In this document: piece by piece, positions 45,100 through 55,629 of the stretch
How the letters are laid out: the number at the start of each line of letters is the position of its first letter
How positions within the stretch are numbered: the first letter of the stretch is position 1
Assembly: GCA_963675435.1 (NCBI GenBank)
Contig: OY776216.1
Location: 3,906,001 to 3,970,000, forward strand
Direction of reading: 5' to 3'
Length of the DNA: 64,000 nucleotides
DNA from: Saccharicrinis sp963675435
GTDB lineage: Bacteria; Bacteroidota; Bacteroidia; Bacteroidales; Marinilabiliaceae
The notes under the pieces: model-generated
What the model was told of the DNA's origin: nothing
What the model saw: the letters and a program-made list of their open reading frames with translations, nothing else
Database searches by the model: none
Program-made: the position numbers and the translations under genes

Positions 45100-48000
45100 T
45101 TACCTTATTAAGTTTATACTACCCTGTTTATATAAATAAGCACTATTAAAACTCATTACCTTTACTACATAATTATAAATGCCTGCAGGCTGCGGCGAAC
45201 CATTATATGTTCCATCCCAACCAATATTAATATTATTACTTTCAAACAACAATTTGCCTGAAACATTAAACACTCTAAAATAGATTAATCGCTCAATTCC
45301 CCATCCTTCTACTTTAATTATATCATTAAGGTTATCATTATTGGGAGTAAAAGCACTAGGAACATCAACAGAATATTTTTTCTCCACCTCAATACTAAAA
45401 TCGTAATCATGTGTAAAACAATTACTTGTATCTGTTACAGACACCGAATATTGTGTCGTTTCTAAAGGTGTAAAAGTTAGACTAGAGCATAAATTACATG
45501 ACAAATACATTTCTGGACTCCAAACAAATTTTGAAATGGCCGGATCAGAAATATCTATATCTAAATGCTCACCAATTATTAGTATTGTGTCATTTAATGA
45601 TACTATAGGTGGCTGTTGCACTGCCACTGCTATAGAATCTGTAAAACTGCAATTATTTATATCCTGTACTATTACTTTGTATATCGTATTTTGGTCTGGT
45701 CTGGCAACGGGATTGTCAATATCATTAAAATCCAATGTTGAATCATTATTCCATAAATAAGAATTACCTCCTCCAGCAAAAAGATAAGCCTCATCCCCTT
45801 TACATATTACAGTATCATTGGATACTGTTACTATTGGTAGAGGAAAGATTGTTATATTAGAACTAACAGTATCTGTACATCCTAAATCATTATTGGCAAC
45901 CAAATTTAAAATCTCTTCACCTGCATTTTTAAAATTAAAAACAGGATTTAAATCATGAGACTGCTGACCAGAATCGGTATACCACAAATATTTACTCGCT
46001 GATATTGAATTATTTACAACAATTGGCGTAAAAGGAACGCATCCTTTATTTTGATCCTCGCTGAAAGAAAAGTCTGCAGTTAAATCACTTATACTTACAG
46101 TATCTATAAATACTTTATTACATAAACCCGATTGATCAGATTTTAATAGTAATGTTATATAATAATCTCTTTTGTCAGAATACTTATGCTTTAAAACGGT
46201 ATCACTTGAAAAACTACCATCTCCAAGGTCCCATAATACGGTCGACAAATTTTTACTATTCTCAAGAGAAAATAAAATACTGTCATGAACACAAACTGTG
46301 TCTTTAACTAATATTTCAGCATAGGGTCCTTTTATATCAATGAGATTTTTCTTTACAATAGTATCCGAGCATCCATTTGTTGTATACGAAATTAGGGTAA
46401 CATCATAGTTTCCTGGCTTATTATATATGTGCTGTGGATCCTTTAATGATGAACCAGAAAAATTATCACCAAAATACCATTGATAACTACCCAAATTTTC
46501 GGATTCTGACGCATCATAAAAGTTAACTAAAAATGGATAGCAATTGGACTCCGTTAAACTATTATTAAAATCTGGATTGGGTGGTTTTTGTACATTAATA
46601 AATAACTGTTTTGTTGTTGTTGTTGTACACCCATGATCATCAACAATATGTAAACTTACATCGTAATTACCTTCATTCATATATAATTGCGATGGATTTC
46701 GTTCAGTACTGGTATAGCCATTTCCAAAATCCCAATTGAAAGACTCTATATTACTATTTGAAATATCATAAAACCTAACTGAGTCATGTATACAAATATA
46801 ATTTTTTGTACTTTCAAAGTCTGCATTCGGTTCTATAGCTTCTATTGCTTTATTTATCAATTTTACAGACTTACAACCTTTTGCATCTTCTATTGTTAAA
46901 GAAATGTTGTATTCTCCAAAGTTATAAAACTCATGTTGGGGATTTTGTTCAATACTCGTTGAACCGTCACCGAAATTCCATTCCCATTTGTTTACTTGAT
47001 TTAAAGATTCCGATTCATCAAAAAAATGAAATTTAACAGGTAAACAACCCTCTATATAATTACTACTAAAATATGGTATAGGTTTAAAAAATTCGATATT
47101 TCTTCTAACCGTATCTGCGCAACCATTAACATCCTTAACCATAAGAGCTATTTCATAAGTACCTTGTTCTTTATATTGATGAGATACTGAAAGTTCATCT
47201 GAGAACAGCAAACCGGTTTCATCTCCAAAATCCCATAAAAATGTCTTAATTTCATCATTATATAGAAATGGTGATACATTGATGGAATTATGTGCAGACA
47301 AAATTATATCTGTATTGACACATGGTTTAGACTGAACTGTATCAAATAATGCAACTGGATTTGTTATTTGAATCAAATTTTCATAGTTAAAGGCACAACC
47401 ATTATTAGAACTTGTAACCGTAATTTTATAGCTTCCATTATTAGCATAAGTATGACTGATTTGGGATTCTGAAGATTCTATGCTTGTTCCATCTCCAAAA
47501 TCAAAAACATAACTATCTACACCCTTCAAATCCAATTGAAATTTGGGAGTAGAATACTCCTCACAAATATCCTCTCTTGTAACCTTAAATATTGGTCCTT
47601 TTATATACAAAAAGTCATTTTTTTGCAAACTTGACAGACAGCCATTATTATATACAGACAACTTTACATCCATATATCCTGTATCAATGTATTGGTGAAA
47701 CGATTCACCAAATACACTTGACTCCCCATCTCCAAAATCCCACACTCTATTATCAATAGCTGAATTACCTGCTGTAAGATCTTCAAAAACTACAAATTCT
47801 TCTCCACAATACTCTTTTTCTGAAATAGAAAAATCAACAACCTGAGGTTGCCCCACACTAACTGATTCTTTTGCAACATTGGTACATCCCAAGTTAGTTT
47901 CTGTATATAGTAATATCTCATAGTTTCCAACTTCTGCAAAAACACGATGTAAAGTTTCTTCTGCTGAGTATTGTACCCCATTTACTTCCCAATACTGATT

Positions 48001-49458
48001 TTTAATCTCATCCTTGTTTGTATTATATACAATCGTTTTATCAAAAGTTAAATCGAGTGGTTTACAACCTTTTGAACTTTTATCTGAAAAGATATCTATC
48101 TGTGGCAAATTAATTTCAAAAACATCACTTTTTACTATTTTATTTACGCATCCATATTTACTTGTAACATATAAGGTATCACTATAAGAGATTTTTTTAT
48201 TTGCCTCTAATGCTTTTGTTAATACATAAGTATTCGTTGGACTTTTATCTGTTACTATATTTCCATTCCCAAAGTGCCATTCGTAACTTTCAAAATCAGT
48301 TATACTTGGCTCATATTTTATATCAACAGGTACATTACATGCATAATTTGAGGACAAATTAAAATCTACAGACATATCCTGTACATAAATTTCCTTTTCA
48401 ACTACATCAACACATTCATAGTTCTCAACAGTAAGCCTTACTTTATATAATCCGGAAGCAGAATATTTGTGATTTCCATTAATAGTAACAGCAATAGAGC
48501 CATCTCCAAAATCCCAAGAATTTTTTCGATTATTTACTGATTGATTTTTAAACACTACTTCCTCATTAATACAAATGGTATCCTTTTCTATATCAAACAA
48601 GGCTTTAGTTTCTGAAATATTAATAAAATCAGGCCTTATTATTGAATCCACACATCCCAAATCATCAAACACCTTAAGTTTTATAGTATAGGCTCCAACG
48701 TCTGTAAAAACTAATGTAGGATCTTTCGTTACTGAATATTCATTATTTCCAAAATCCCACTCATATCGTAAGTTGCCCATTCCGTATGATTGATTAAAAA
48801 ATCTTGCCTCAAGCTTACCTGAACAAGACTTTCTCTCATCTACATCAAATATTGCTGTGGGCCTCTGAACCCGAACTAAGTTTTCATACGAAATTCTGGA
48901 ACTACATCCATGCTTTGAAGTAGCAATTAATAAAACATTATAAATACCCGGATTGGTATAGTCATGAGAAGGATTAAACTCTGTTGATAAATTTCCGTCC
49001 CCAAAATCCCACAAATACGAATCTATTGAATCCTGTGGCGATTCTATACTTGTAAAAGATATATTTTGAGGAATGCAACCTGTAGTATTGTCTGAATATA
49101 TAAAATCAATCTCAGGATTACTATATACTCTGATATAATCTTGCTTTTGTATTACATTTTGTCCATCATCCGCAACAATCGTTAATGTAACTGTATAATT
49201 ACCAACATCATTAAAAATTGCTGTTGGATTTTCTAAATGTGAAGTATTACCATTACCAAAATCCCAAATAAGAGTATACGACCCATTATTTATAAAACTG
49301 CTATTAAACTCCACTAATAAAGGAGAACACCCCTCTTGAACTGAGGATATAAAATCTATTTCATTTTGGCTATAGCTAAAATTACAACATAAAAATATTA
49401 TCAATATAGATATGTAATATTTTATGTAACTTAAACTAAATTTTCGTAGTATAATCAT
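45100..49458 (-). CDS. Giant PKD-repeat protein with T9SS type B (CHU_C) sorting domain (1452 aa)
   Basis: A signal peptide (YYISILIIFLCCNFSYSQ) is followed by about fourteen PKD-like repeats of 80-100 residues, each recognisable by WDFGDG variants (LIWDFGNGN, YLWDFGDGN, WEWNFGDGS, FNWDFGNGY). Some are degenerate (YWEVNGVQY). The last 90 residues are a gliding-motility C-terminal domain (VPSAFTPNNDNLNDIIKVEG, GWDGTYNGSPQPAGIYNYVVKV). The protein should be exported by the type IX system and fixed at the cell surface, probably as an adhesin. It is divergent from a porP/sprF gene only 66 bp away, its likely export partner. Confidence 0.93.
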   Translation of the reverse strand: MIILRKFSLSYIKYYISILIIFLCCNFSYSQNEIDFISSVQEGCSPLLVEFNSSFINNGSYTLIWDFGNGNTSHLENPTAIFNDVGNYTVTLTIVADDGQNVIQKQDYIRVYSNPEIDFIYSDNTTGCIPQNISFTSIESPQDSIDSYLWDFGDGNLSTEFNPSHDYTNPGIYNVLLIATSKHGCSSRISYENLVRVQRPTAIFDVDERKSCSGKLEARFFNQSYGMGNLRYEWDFGNNEYSVTKDPTLVFTDVGAYTIKLKVFDDLGCVDSIIRPDFINISETKALFDIEKDTICINEEVVFKNQSVNNRKNSWDFGDGSIAVTINGNHKYSASGLYKVRLTVENYECVDVVEKEIYVQDMSVDFNLSSNYACNVPVDIKYEPSITDFESYEWHFGNGNIVTDKSPTNTYVLTKALEANKKISYSDTLYVTSKYGCVNKIVKSDVFEINLPQIDIFSDKSSKGCKPLDLTFDKTIVYNTNKDEIKNQYWEVNGVQYSAEETLHRVFAEVGNYEILLYTETNLGCTNVAKESVSVGQPQVVDFSISEKEYCGEEFVVFEDLTAGNSAIDNRVWDFGDGESSVFGESFHQYIDTGYMDVKLSVYNNGCLSSLQKNDFLYIKGPIFKVTREDICEEYSTPKFQLDLKGVDSYVFDFGDGTSIESSESQISHTYANNGSYKITVTSSNNGCAFNYENLIQITNPVALFDTVQSKPCVNTDIILSAHNSINVSPFLYNDEIKTFLWDFGDETGLLFSDELSVSHQYKEQGTYEIALMVKDVNGCADTVRRNIEFFKPIPYFSSNYIEGCLPVKFHFFDESESLNQVNKWEWNFGDGSTSIEQNPQHEFYNFGEYNISLTIEDAKGCKSVKLINKAIEAIEPNADFESTKNYICIHDSVRFYDISNSNIESFNWDFGNGYTSTERNPSQLYMNEGNYDVSLHIVDDHGCTTTTTKQLFINVQKPPNPDFNNSLTESNCYPFLVNFYDASESENLGSYQWYFGDNFSGSSLKDPQHIYNKPGNYDVTLISYTTNGCSDTIVKKNLIDIKGPYAEILVKDTVCVHDSILFSLENSKNLSTVLWDLGDGSFSSDTVLKHKYSDKRDYYITLLLKSDQSGLCNKVFIDTVSISDLTADFSFSEDQNKGCVPFTPIVVNNSISASKYLWYTDSGQQSHDLNPVFNFKNAGEEILNLVANNDLGCTDTVSSNITIFPLPIVTVSNDTVICKGDEAYLFAGGGNSYLWNNDSTLDFNDIDNPVARPDQNTIYKVIVQDINNCSFTDSIAVAVQQPPIVSLNDTILIIGEHLDIDISDPAISKFVWSPEMYLSCNLCSSLTFTPLETTQYSVSVTDTSNCFTHDYDFSIEVEKKYSVDVPSAFTPNNDNLNDIIKVEGWGIERLIYFRVFNVSGKLLFESNNINIGWDGTYNGSPQPAGIYNYVVKVMSFNSAYLYKQGSINLIR

Positions 49459-49524
49459 TACAGTATCGGGTTAGTTTGATAAATATAATCATTTATAAGC
49501 CCAAAGAAAAAATTTTTAACGTTT

Positions 49525-50544
49525 ATGCAACCTTTACGAATCCTAATATTATTTGTTTTAAGTTTTTTAGTATTTCTTGAAGCAAAATGTCAAACAAATT
49601 TATTTTCTCAAACATTTGAAAGCCCCATAAATTTAAATCCGGCATTTACCGGATATTTTGAGGAGGATTGGCGATTCATTAGCAACTTCAGATCTCAGGG
49701 GCAACATTTTGGCAATGCTATAAATACAATTGATGGATCCTTTGATAAAAATATGAAATTTGAAAATGGTCAATTAGGTGCAGGCATACTATTAAATAGA
49801 AACTATTCAAATGGAATATACGTTCCTGCTTCAGAATTTTATGTGTCAATTTCAAGTTTAATAAAAATTGCATCAACCAATAATCTAGGCATGGGTATCC
49901 AAATTGGATATGTTAATAAAAATCTATCATATCAAAACTTAACATTTCCAGAACAATACGACAGATCTATTGGTGGCTTTAGTAATAACTTGCCGCTATC
50001 AGAAAATTTCAAATATTCAAATTCATCTTATATTGATTTAAATGCAGGTTTAATTTGGTCTTTAATTAAAGAAAAACAAGAAGTATTAATTGGATCTTCT
50101 GTACAACATTTAAATCAACCTACAGATAACTTTATTGATGAAAACAACAGACTAACTATGAAATATAATATTCATAGTATTTATAAATATAAACTACTTA
50201 AAAATCAATTTTTAAGTCCTCAAGTTTCATATTCTTTAAGAAGCAATGCATCAGAATTATTAATAGGAACTCAATACGGCAAGAGATTAACTGCCAATAA
50301 AAGTAATTTTAAAAATATTTCATTAGGAGTGTACACTAGAAACATTTTTGATCAAAATATTCAATCAATGATTTTATTATTTGGATTTGGATACTTAAAT
50401 TGGATTACATATATAAGTTATGACATTGACGTTTCGGGTTTAAAATCTACCAAAACATATAAAAATGCAATTGAGTTTACTTTAATTTACAAGAGACCTA
50501 TAGCTAAACTAAAAAAATTAACCATCCCATGTATAAAATACTAA
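49525..50544 (+). CDS. PorP/SprF family type IX secretion-associated outer-membrane protein (339 aa)
   Basis: A signal peptide (LRILILFVLSFLVFLEAKCQ) is followed by the family start FSQTFESPINLNPAFTGYFEEDWRFISNFRSQ and an amphipathic beta-barrel with many alternating aromatic strands. PorP/SprF proteins accompany individual CHU_C-type cargo and help export or anchor it. This one is divergently paired with the PKD protein gene. Its 3' end overlaps the next gene by 16 bp. Confidence 0.9.
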   Translation: MQPLRILILFVLSFLVFLEAKCQTNLFSQTFESPINLNPAFTGYFEEDWRFISNFRSQGQHFGNAINTIDGSFDKNMKFENGQLGAGILLNRNYSNGIYVPASEFYVSISSLIKIASTNNLGMGIQIGYVNKNLSYQNLTFPEQYDRSIGGFSNNLPLSENFKYSNSSYIDLNAGLIWSLIKEKQEVLIGSSVQHLNQPTDNFIDENNRLTMKYNIHSIYKYKLLKNQFLSPQVSYSLRSNASELLIGTQYGKRLTANKSNFKNISLGVYTRNIFDQNIQSMILLFGFGYLNWITYISYDIDVSGLKSTKTYKNAIEFTLIYKRPIAKLKKLTIPCIKY

Positions 50545-52595
50545 TAACAGGTTTAATAGTTTGTTTAATCTCAATAAATTTATTTGCTCAGTACGATGAT
50601 TTAGACCAATACAAAAAATGGCAAATTAAAGATTTTGCTACTGATGCCTATAACCAACAAGATTATTATACAGCAATAAACCTATACTCATATCTATCAG
50701 ATTATTATCCTCAAAACAATACATATAAGTGGAAATTAGCTTTATCCTATTTTTACTTTAGGAATTATCCTAATTCTCTAAAGATTTTCAGTCATTTACA
50801 AAAAAATAATTCAAACAAACTAGAATTAGTTAATTATTACAAAGCTATAGTTTTAAAAAACCTAAACAGACAAAAAGAAGCATTACAGACCTTAAAGTCC
50901 ATCAAATATTCTCGCAAAAAAAAATGGATGCCAAACTATTTTGATCAAATGATAGACACACACATTCAAGGTTGTAAATTAGCATTAAACAACAGTTTTA
51001 TGAACGACAGCATTTTCATGATAAGGCTTAATCAAAGTATTAATAGTCCACACGTAGAATCAAATCCCTTTTATTTAAACGATACTGTGTTCATTTACAC
51101 ATCTACTCAGGTTGATTCTTTAATGTATTATAATAATTATGGTAAATTTCCCAAACGTAATTTTTACATTTCTGTTTTAACAAAAGATAACCAATGGTTG
51201 GGAGGCAATCCTGTTAATTCTCCATTTATAAACAGTAACAATTTTGATACGGGAAATGGTGTTTTTTCTTTTGATAAAAAAAGGTTTTACTTTACTATAA
51301 GTGATAGGAATTGGAACAATAGAATAATTACTCATATATATGTATCCGAAAAAAAGAATAATACATGGTCTGAACCTATATTATTAGAACAAAATATTAA
51401 TATAGATAATTACTCTTCCACTCAGCCGGCTATTGGTACTTGTTACAATCCTAACCTTGAAGTTATATATTTCATATCTGATAGGACAGAAGGATACGGA
51501 GGAACAGACATTTGGTACTTTACTTTTAATGTAAAAACACATAAATATTCTCGCCCAATTAATGCAGGAATTAGAATTAATTCATTTGGTAATGAAACAA
51601 CTCCTTTTTTTGACAAAGAACAACATTTAATGTACTTTAGTTCTGATGGTTGGCCTGGTTATGGGGGATTAGATATTTTTTGTAGTAAAGGTGATATGGT
51701 TAATTGGGAGAATCCGCCTTATAATTTGGGTCGTCCATTCAACTCATCTGCTGATGACATGTATTATACCGAAAATGATTTAGGAAACAAGGGCTTTCTT
51801 ACATCCAATAGACCAGGAGGAAACTCAGTAGCTCACAACACTTGTTGCGATGACATTTTCAGCTGGAGAAAAGATACCCCACAAAAGATAAACATAAAAG
51901 GCCAACTCTTATCTCAAGATATATTATTTGATCAAGCAATAAACAAAGACCGTACTATTGATAAAACATTAAAAAAACCTCTTACCAATAGTGAAATAAA
52001 CTTGTATGTAAAGAAGGATTCTGTTAATAGTGTGTTCATTTCCCGGAAACATACTGACTCAGAAGGAAAGTTTTCCTTTTTAGTACCTAAAGGATATGAT
52101 TATGAGATTTTTATTAATGACGACAGAGTACTAGACAAACGAAAGTATTTTAATGCAATTACTTCAGAAAAGCCTGTTATTGACATCTCATTAAAACCTA
52201 TTGTTACTAAATCAATAATTAAAAATACTATTATACTAGAAAATATATACTATGAATTCAACCAAACAACACTCAATCCTAAAAGCAAAGCAACTCTGGA
52301 TTCAACCTTATTAAAATTTTTACAAATTTATCCTGATATCATCGTAGAAATAAGATCTCATACAGATAATATTGGAGACACTAAATATAACCAGAAACTA
52401 TCACTTAAAAGGGCAAGTAATGTGGCTGAATACCTTATCGAAAAAGGAATTAATAAAAATAGACTAAAATATAATGGCTATGGAGAATCAGACCCACTTG
52501 TACCTAATACTTATCCCGGTGGAAAGGATAATCCTGAAGGCAGAGCTCGTAATAGGAGAACAGAATTTAAAATAATTAACAATACCACTTTATAA
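50529..52595 (+). CDS. OmpA-family protein with TPR and PD40 repeats, PorE-like (688 aa)
   Basis: The start ATG 50529 lies inside the end of porP. After a signal peptide (ILITGLIVCLISINLFA) come TPR helices (residues 30-150), then a WD40-like PD40 beta-propeller (VIYFISDRTEGYGGTDIWYF, LMYFSSDGWPGYGGLDIF, TSNRPGG). An Ig/CNA-B-like segment follows, then an OmpA C-terminal peptidoglycan-binding domain (IYYEFNQTTLNP, IEIRSHTDN-like VEIRSHTDNIGDTKYN, RRTEF). This is the architecture of PorE-type T9SS proteins that tie the secretion complex to peptidoglycan. Confidence 0.9.
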   Translation: MYKILITGLIVCLISINLFAQYDDLDQYKKWQIKDFATDAYNQQDYYTAINLYSYLSDYYPQNNTYKWKLALSYFYFRNYPNSLKIFSHLQKNNSNKLELVNYYKAIVLKNLNRQKEALQTLKSIKYSRKKKWMPNYFDQMIDTHIQGCKLALNNSFMNDSIFMIRLNQSINSPHVESNPFYLNDTVFIYTSTQVDSLMYYNNYGKFPKRNFYISVLTKDNQWLGGNPVNSPFINSNNFDTGNGVFSFDKKRFYFTISDRNWNNRIITHIYVSEKKNNTWSEPILLEQNINIDNYSSTQPAIGTCYNPNLEVIYFISDRTEGYGGTDIWYFTFNVKTHKYSRPINAGIRINSFGNETTPFFDKEQHLMYFSSDGWPGYGGLDIFCSKGDMVNWENPPYNLGRPFNSSADDMYYTENDLGNKGFLTSNRPGGNSVAHNTCCDDIFSWRKDTPQKINIKGQLLSQDILFDQAINKDRTIDKTLKKPLTNSEINLYVKKDSVNSVFISRKHTDSEGKFSFLVPKGYDYEIFINDDRVLDKRKYFNAITSEKPVIDISLKPIVTKSIIKNTIILENIYYEFNQTTLNPKSKATLDSTLLKFLQIYPDIIVEIRSHTDNIGDTKYNQKLSLKRASNVAEYLIEKGINKNRLKYNGYGESDPLVPNTYPGGKDNPEGRARNRRTEFKIINNTTL

Positions 52596-52607
52596 CGTGC
52601 ATAATTA

Positions 52608-55580
52608 ATGAATAACTATTTTAAAATAAACACATTAAATTCTATAGTTGAATTATTTGGATTAATTTTTTTAAAAGATTATAATTCCCCAAAACACATT
52701 AATTATACCTATTTAGAAAACTTTCTTGCCAGTATAGTATCTCAAAGACAAAAATATAGCCTAATTGATTATTACAAAGAACTCATTGGGGATTTTCAAA
52801 CTTATAACGACGAAAAAATACACAAAAGCATTCTTGAGAAATTAGAAACTATAAACAAGAATCTGAATTCCTATTATAAGTACCAACTCTATTTAATGAT
52901 ATCCGAAAGATTAATTAGTATTGGAAACAAAAATAATCATGTTAGTAAATATTGTAATAAAAATTTTCTCTTAGTTAAAGAAAATCTGCAAATAAATAAA
53001 CAAGATATTGAAAATATTAATCATTTTTTAAACGAAGACTACGAACTATTATCACACACTCAATCACCTATTGTAGTTGGGGACTTTTCTAATTATAAAC
53101 TTTCTAATTTTAAAATGTTCCAAATTAATGATTTTAAAGGAAAACTTTTTGTGTTCTATCTCAAAAGCGTTCATTTTTTCATATTCAAGTATAATGGTAA
53201 TGATAAATTACTTTTAAACAAACAATTAATATTTTCTAAAGTAACCTATTTATTAAGTATTGGTGGTTTAATTGAGAATAGTGCTTATCAAACTGTTTTT
53301 TTTGGAGATTTATATAGAAAAACTCAATCTAAATTTACAGAAAGAACAACATTTAAAGCAGTTAATATTCAAAAAATATTTCCTGGAACTGGACAAGGTA
53401 TTAAGAGAGTATCCTTTGAACTTGAATCAGGCCAGATGGCTGCTATTTTAGGAGGCAGTGGTTCCGGAAAAACTACTTTATTTAACATCTTGTGTGGAGT
53501 ATCAAAACCAGACATGGGACAAATTTCAATTAATAATATAGTTATCACTGATAGTTTTAAATTTAATAAAAGTTTAGTGGGTTATGTTCCTCAAGAAGAC
53601 TCTCTAATTGAGGAATTAACAGTATATCAAAACCTTAAATATTGTGCCGAATTAAACCGAAGTGAATTAAATAAACAAGAACTAAAACAACTCCTTTCTG
53701 AAACACTACACAATTTTGGTCTGGAGGATATTAAAAATCTAAAAGTTGGAAGTATTATCGCCAAAGTAATTAGTGGTGGGCAAAGAAAAAGATTAAACAT
53801 AGCAATAGAAATAATTCGTAACCCTAAAATTTTATTCGTTGATGAACCAACTTCTGGACTTTCTTCATCTGATGCTTTATTAATTACTAAATTATTAAAG
53901 AAAATTTCTGAAAACGGTAGTATTGTTGTAATAAACATTCATCAACCTTCTTCTGATGTTTTTAGATTATTTGACCGATTGCTGATTATAGATACTGGTG
54001 GTTTTCCTATCTATTTTGGAAATCCTTTCTTAGCATCTTCATATTTTAAAAAACAACTAAACATTGCTGATTCTATCGAAGAAGATTTTTATAAGTATAA
54101 CCAATATAATCCTAAATATATTTTTGATTTGATTACCTATTCTAAAAAAGATGAAGTGGGTAATTCAATGCAGGAAAGAGAAATCTCAAATAAAGAATGG
54201 CACCGACAATACAAAAAAAATTATAGAGCTGACTTACTATTAGAAGAAAATACAATTTTTAAAAGCAAGATATCAAATAAAACAGCAAATTTTGTTAAAC
54301 AATTTAGTGTATTTTTTAAAAGAAGTATTTTATCTAAGGTTTCAGATAGTCAATATTTAATTTTTTTACTGCTAGGCTCTCCTTTATTATCGTTAATAAC
54401 TAATTTCTTTATAAGATCAACAAAATTAGAAGAAAAGGATTATAGCTTTTACAACAATGAAAACATTCCGGTTTTTATATTTATCAATGTAATTATTGCT
54501 CTGTTTTTTGGATTAATTACAAGTGCTAATGAAATACACCGGGATAAAAAACTATTAAAAAGAGAACAACTCTTACAACTTAATCGATATGCATATCTTA
54601 ATTCCAAAATTGTTATTGTTTCAATAATTACTTTTATACAAGTAAGCACATTAGTATTAGTTGGTAACTATATACAAGAAGTAAAGGGCCTTACATTTCA
54701 ATATATTGTCATATTATGGATTACCGCAATATCTGCAGCAATGATTGGTCTTGTTATTTCTGCTAAACTAAACTCAACCTTGTCTATATATATATCTATT
54801 CCTTTTATTTTAATACCACAAATACTTTTAGCCGGAGCCATACTTGATTTTGACAAAATCAATTCAACCTTAACCTCAAAAAAAAATGTTCCTTTTTATT
54901 CAAATTTAATAATTTCAAGATGGTCTTACGAAGCTCTAACTACATTACAATACGGCAATAACCGATACAACAAAGAAATTATAAATGCTAGTATCGATAG
55001 AAGTAGTATAATTTACATGTATAATTTTTTTATACCGGCAATAGAAACTGAACTATATAATTATCTAGATCACAATACATCTATTAATTCTAAGAGAATT
55101 TTTTCTTTGTTTGAGCAAACAAAAAAAATATCTACCCTCACCTATAATTTTATATTTCCAGATACAATAAACCAATCAATTGCAGAACAAAAATTGGTTG
55201 AAATAAATAATATTAAGATTATATTACGGAATAAAATGAAAATTGCTAACAAGAAAATTGATGATATAATTAAAAACAAACTTGATTGCTTTAATAAAAC
55301 TGAATATTGTAATGCCAAACTATCCGACATTGTTTTAAAATCAAATGAATATGTTAATTATATATATATTAACGATCATTTAATAAGAAAATTCCAACCT
55401 GGATTATACATTTCAGATAGCAAATTCGGAAATAGTCATTTATATGCCCCATATAAAAGAATAGGTAATTACAGCTGTACAACATGGGTGTATAATATGT
55501 TTTTTCTTATATTTATATCAGTTGTTATTTATTTTTATATTGCTACATATTTAAAAAGAAAGTATTTTAATTCGAAATAA
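52608..55580 (+). CDS. ABCG-like transporter with N-terminal helical domain (990 aa)
   Basis: Residues 1-250 are a helical, TerB-like segment of unknown role. Residues about 255-500 are an ABC ATPase with Walker A GGSGSGKTT (near 282), Q-loop VPQEDSL, signature ISGGQRKR (near 389) and Walker B LFVDEPTSGLSS, followed by HQPSSDVFRLFD. The C-terminal half holds about six membrane helices in ABC2/ABCG style, with a large extracytoplasmic insert (STLTSKKNVPFYSNLIISRWSYEALTTLQYG). It follows the OmpA gene by 12 bp in the T9SS module. The substrate is unknown. Confidence 0.87.
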   Translation: MNNYFKINTLNSIVELFGLIFLKDYNSPKHINYTYLENFLASIVSQRQKYSLIDYYKELIGDFQTYNDEKIHKSILEKLETINKNLNSYYKYQLYLMISERLISIGNKNNHVSKYCNKNFLLVKENLQINKQDIENINHFLNEDYELLSHTQSPIVVGDFSNYKLSNFKMFQINDFKGKLFVFYLKSVHFFIFKYNGNDKLLLNKQLIFSKVTYLLSIGGLIENSAYQTVFFGDLYRKTQSKFTERTTFKAVNIQKIFPGTGQGIKRVSFELESGQMAAILGGSGSGKTTLFNILCGVSKPDMGQISINNIVITDSFKFNKSLVGYVPQEDSLIEELTVYQNLKYCAELNRSELNKQELKQLLSETLHNFGLEDIKNLKVGSIIAKVISGGQRKRLNIAIEIIRNPKILFVDEPTSGLSSSDALLITKLLKKISENGSIVVINIHQPSSDVFRLFDRLLIIDTGGFPIYFGNPFLASSYFKKQLNIADSIEEDFYKYNQYNPKYIFDLITYSKKDEVGNSMQEREISNKEWHRQYKKNYRADLLLEENTIFKSKISNKTANFVKQFSVFFKRSILSKVSDSQYLIFLLLGSPLLSLITNFFIRSTKLEEKDYSFYNNENIPVFIFINVIIALFFGLITSANEIHRDKKLLKREQLLQLNRYAYLNSKIVIVSIITFIQVSTLVLVGNYIQEVKGLTFQYIVILWITAISAAMIGLVISAKLNSTLSIYISIPFILIPQILLAGAILDFDKINSTLTSKKNVPFYSNLIISRWSYEALTTLQYGNNRYNKEIINASIDRSSIIYMYNFFIPAIETELYNYLDHNTSINSKRIFSLFEQTKKISTLTYNFIFPDTINQSIAEQKLVEINNIKIILRNKMKIANKKIDDIIKNKLDCFNKTEYCNAKLSDIVLKSNEYVNYIYINDHLIRKFQPGLYISDSKFGNSHLYAPYKRIGNYSCTTWVYNMFFLIFISVVIYFYIATYLKRKYFNSK

Positions 55581-55629
55581 TATTACATACATTTATAAGA
55601 TAAATATATCCCCTAAATATTCTATAATT

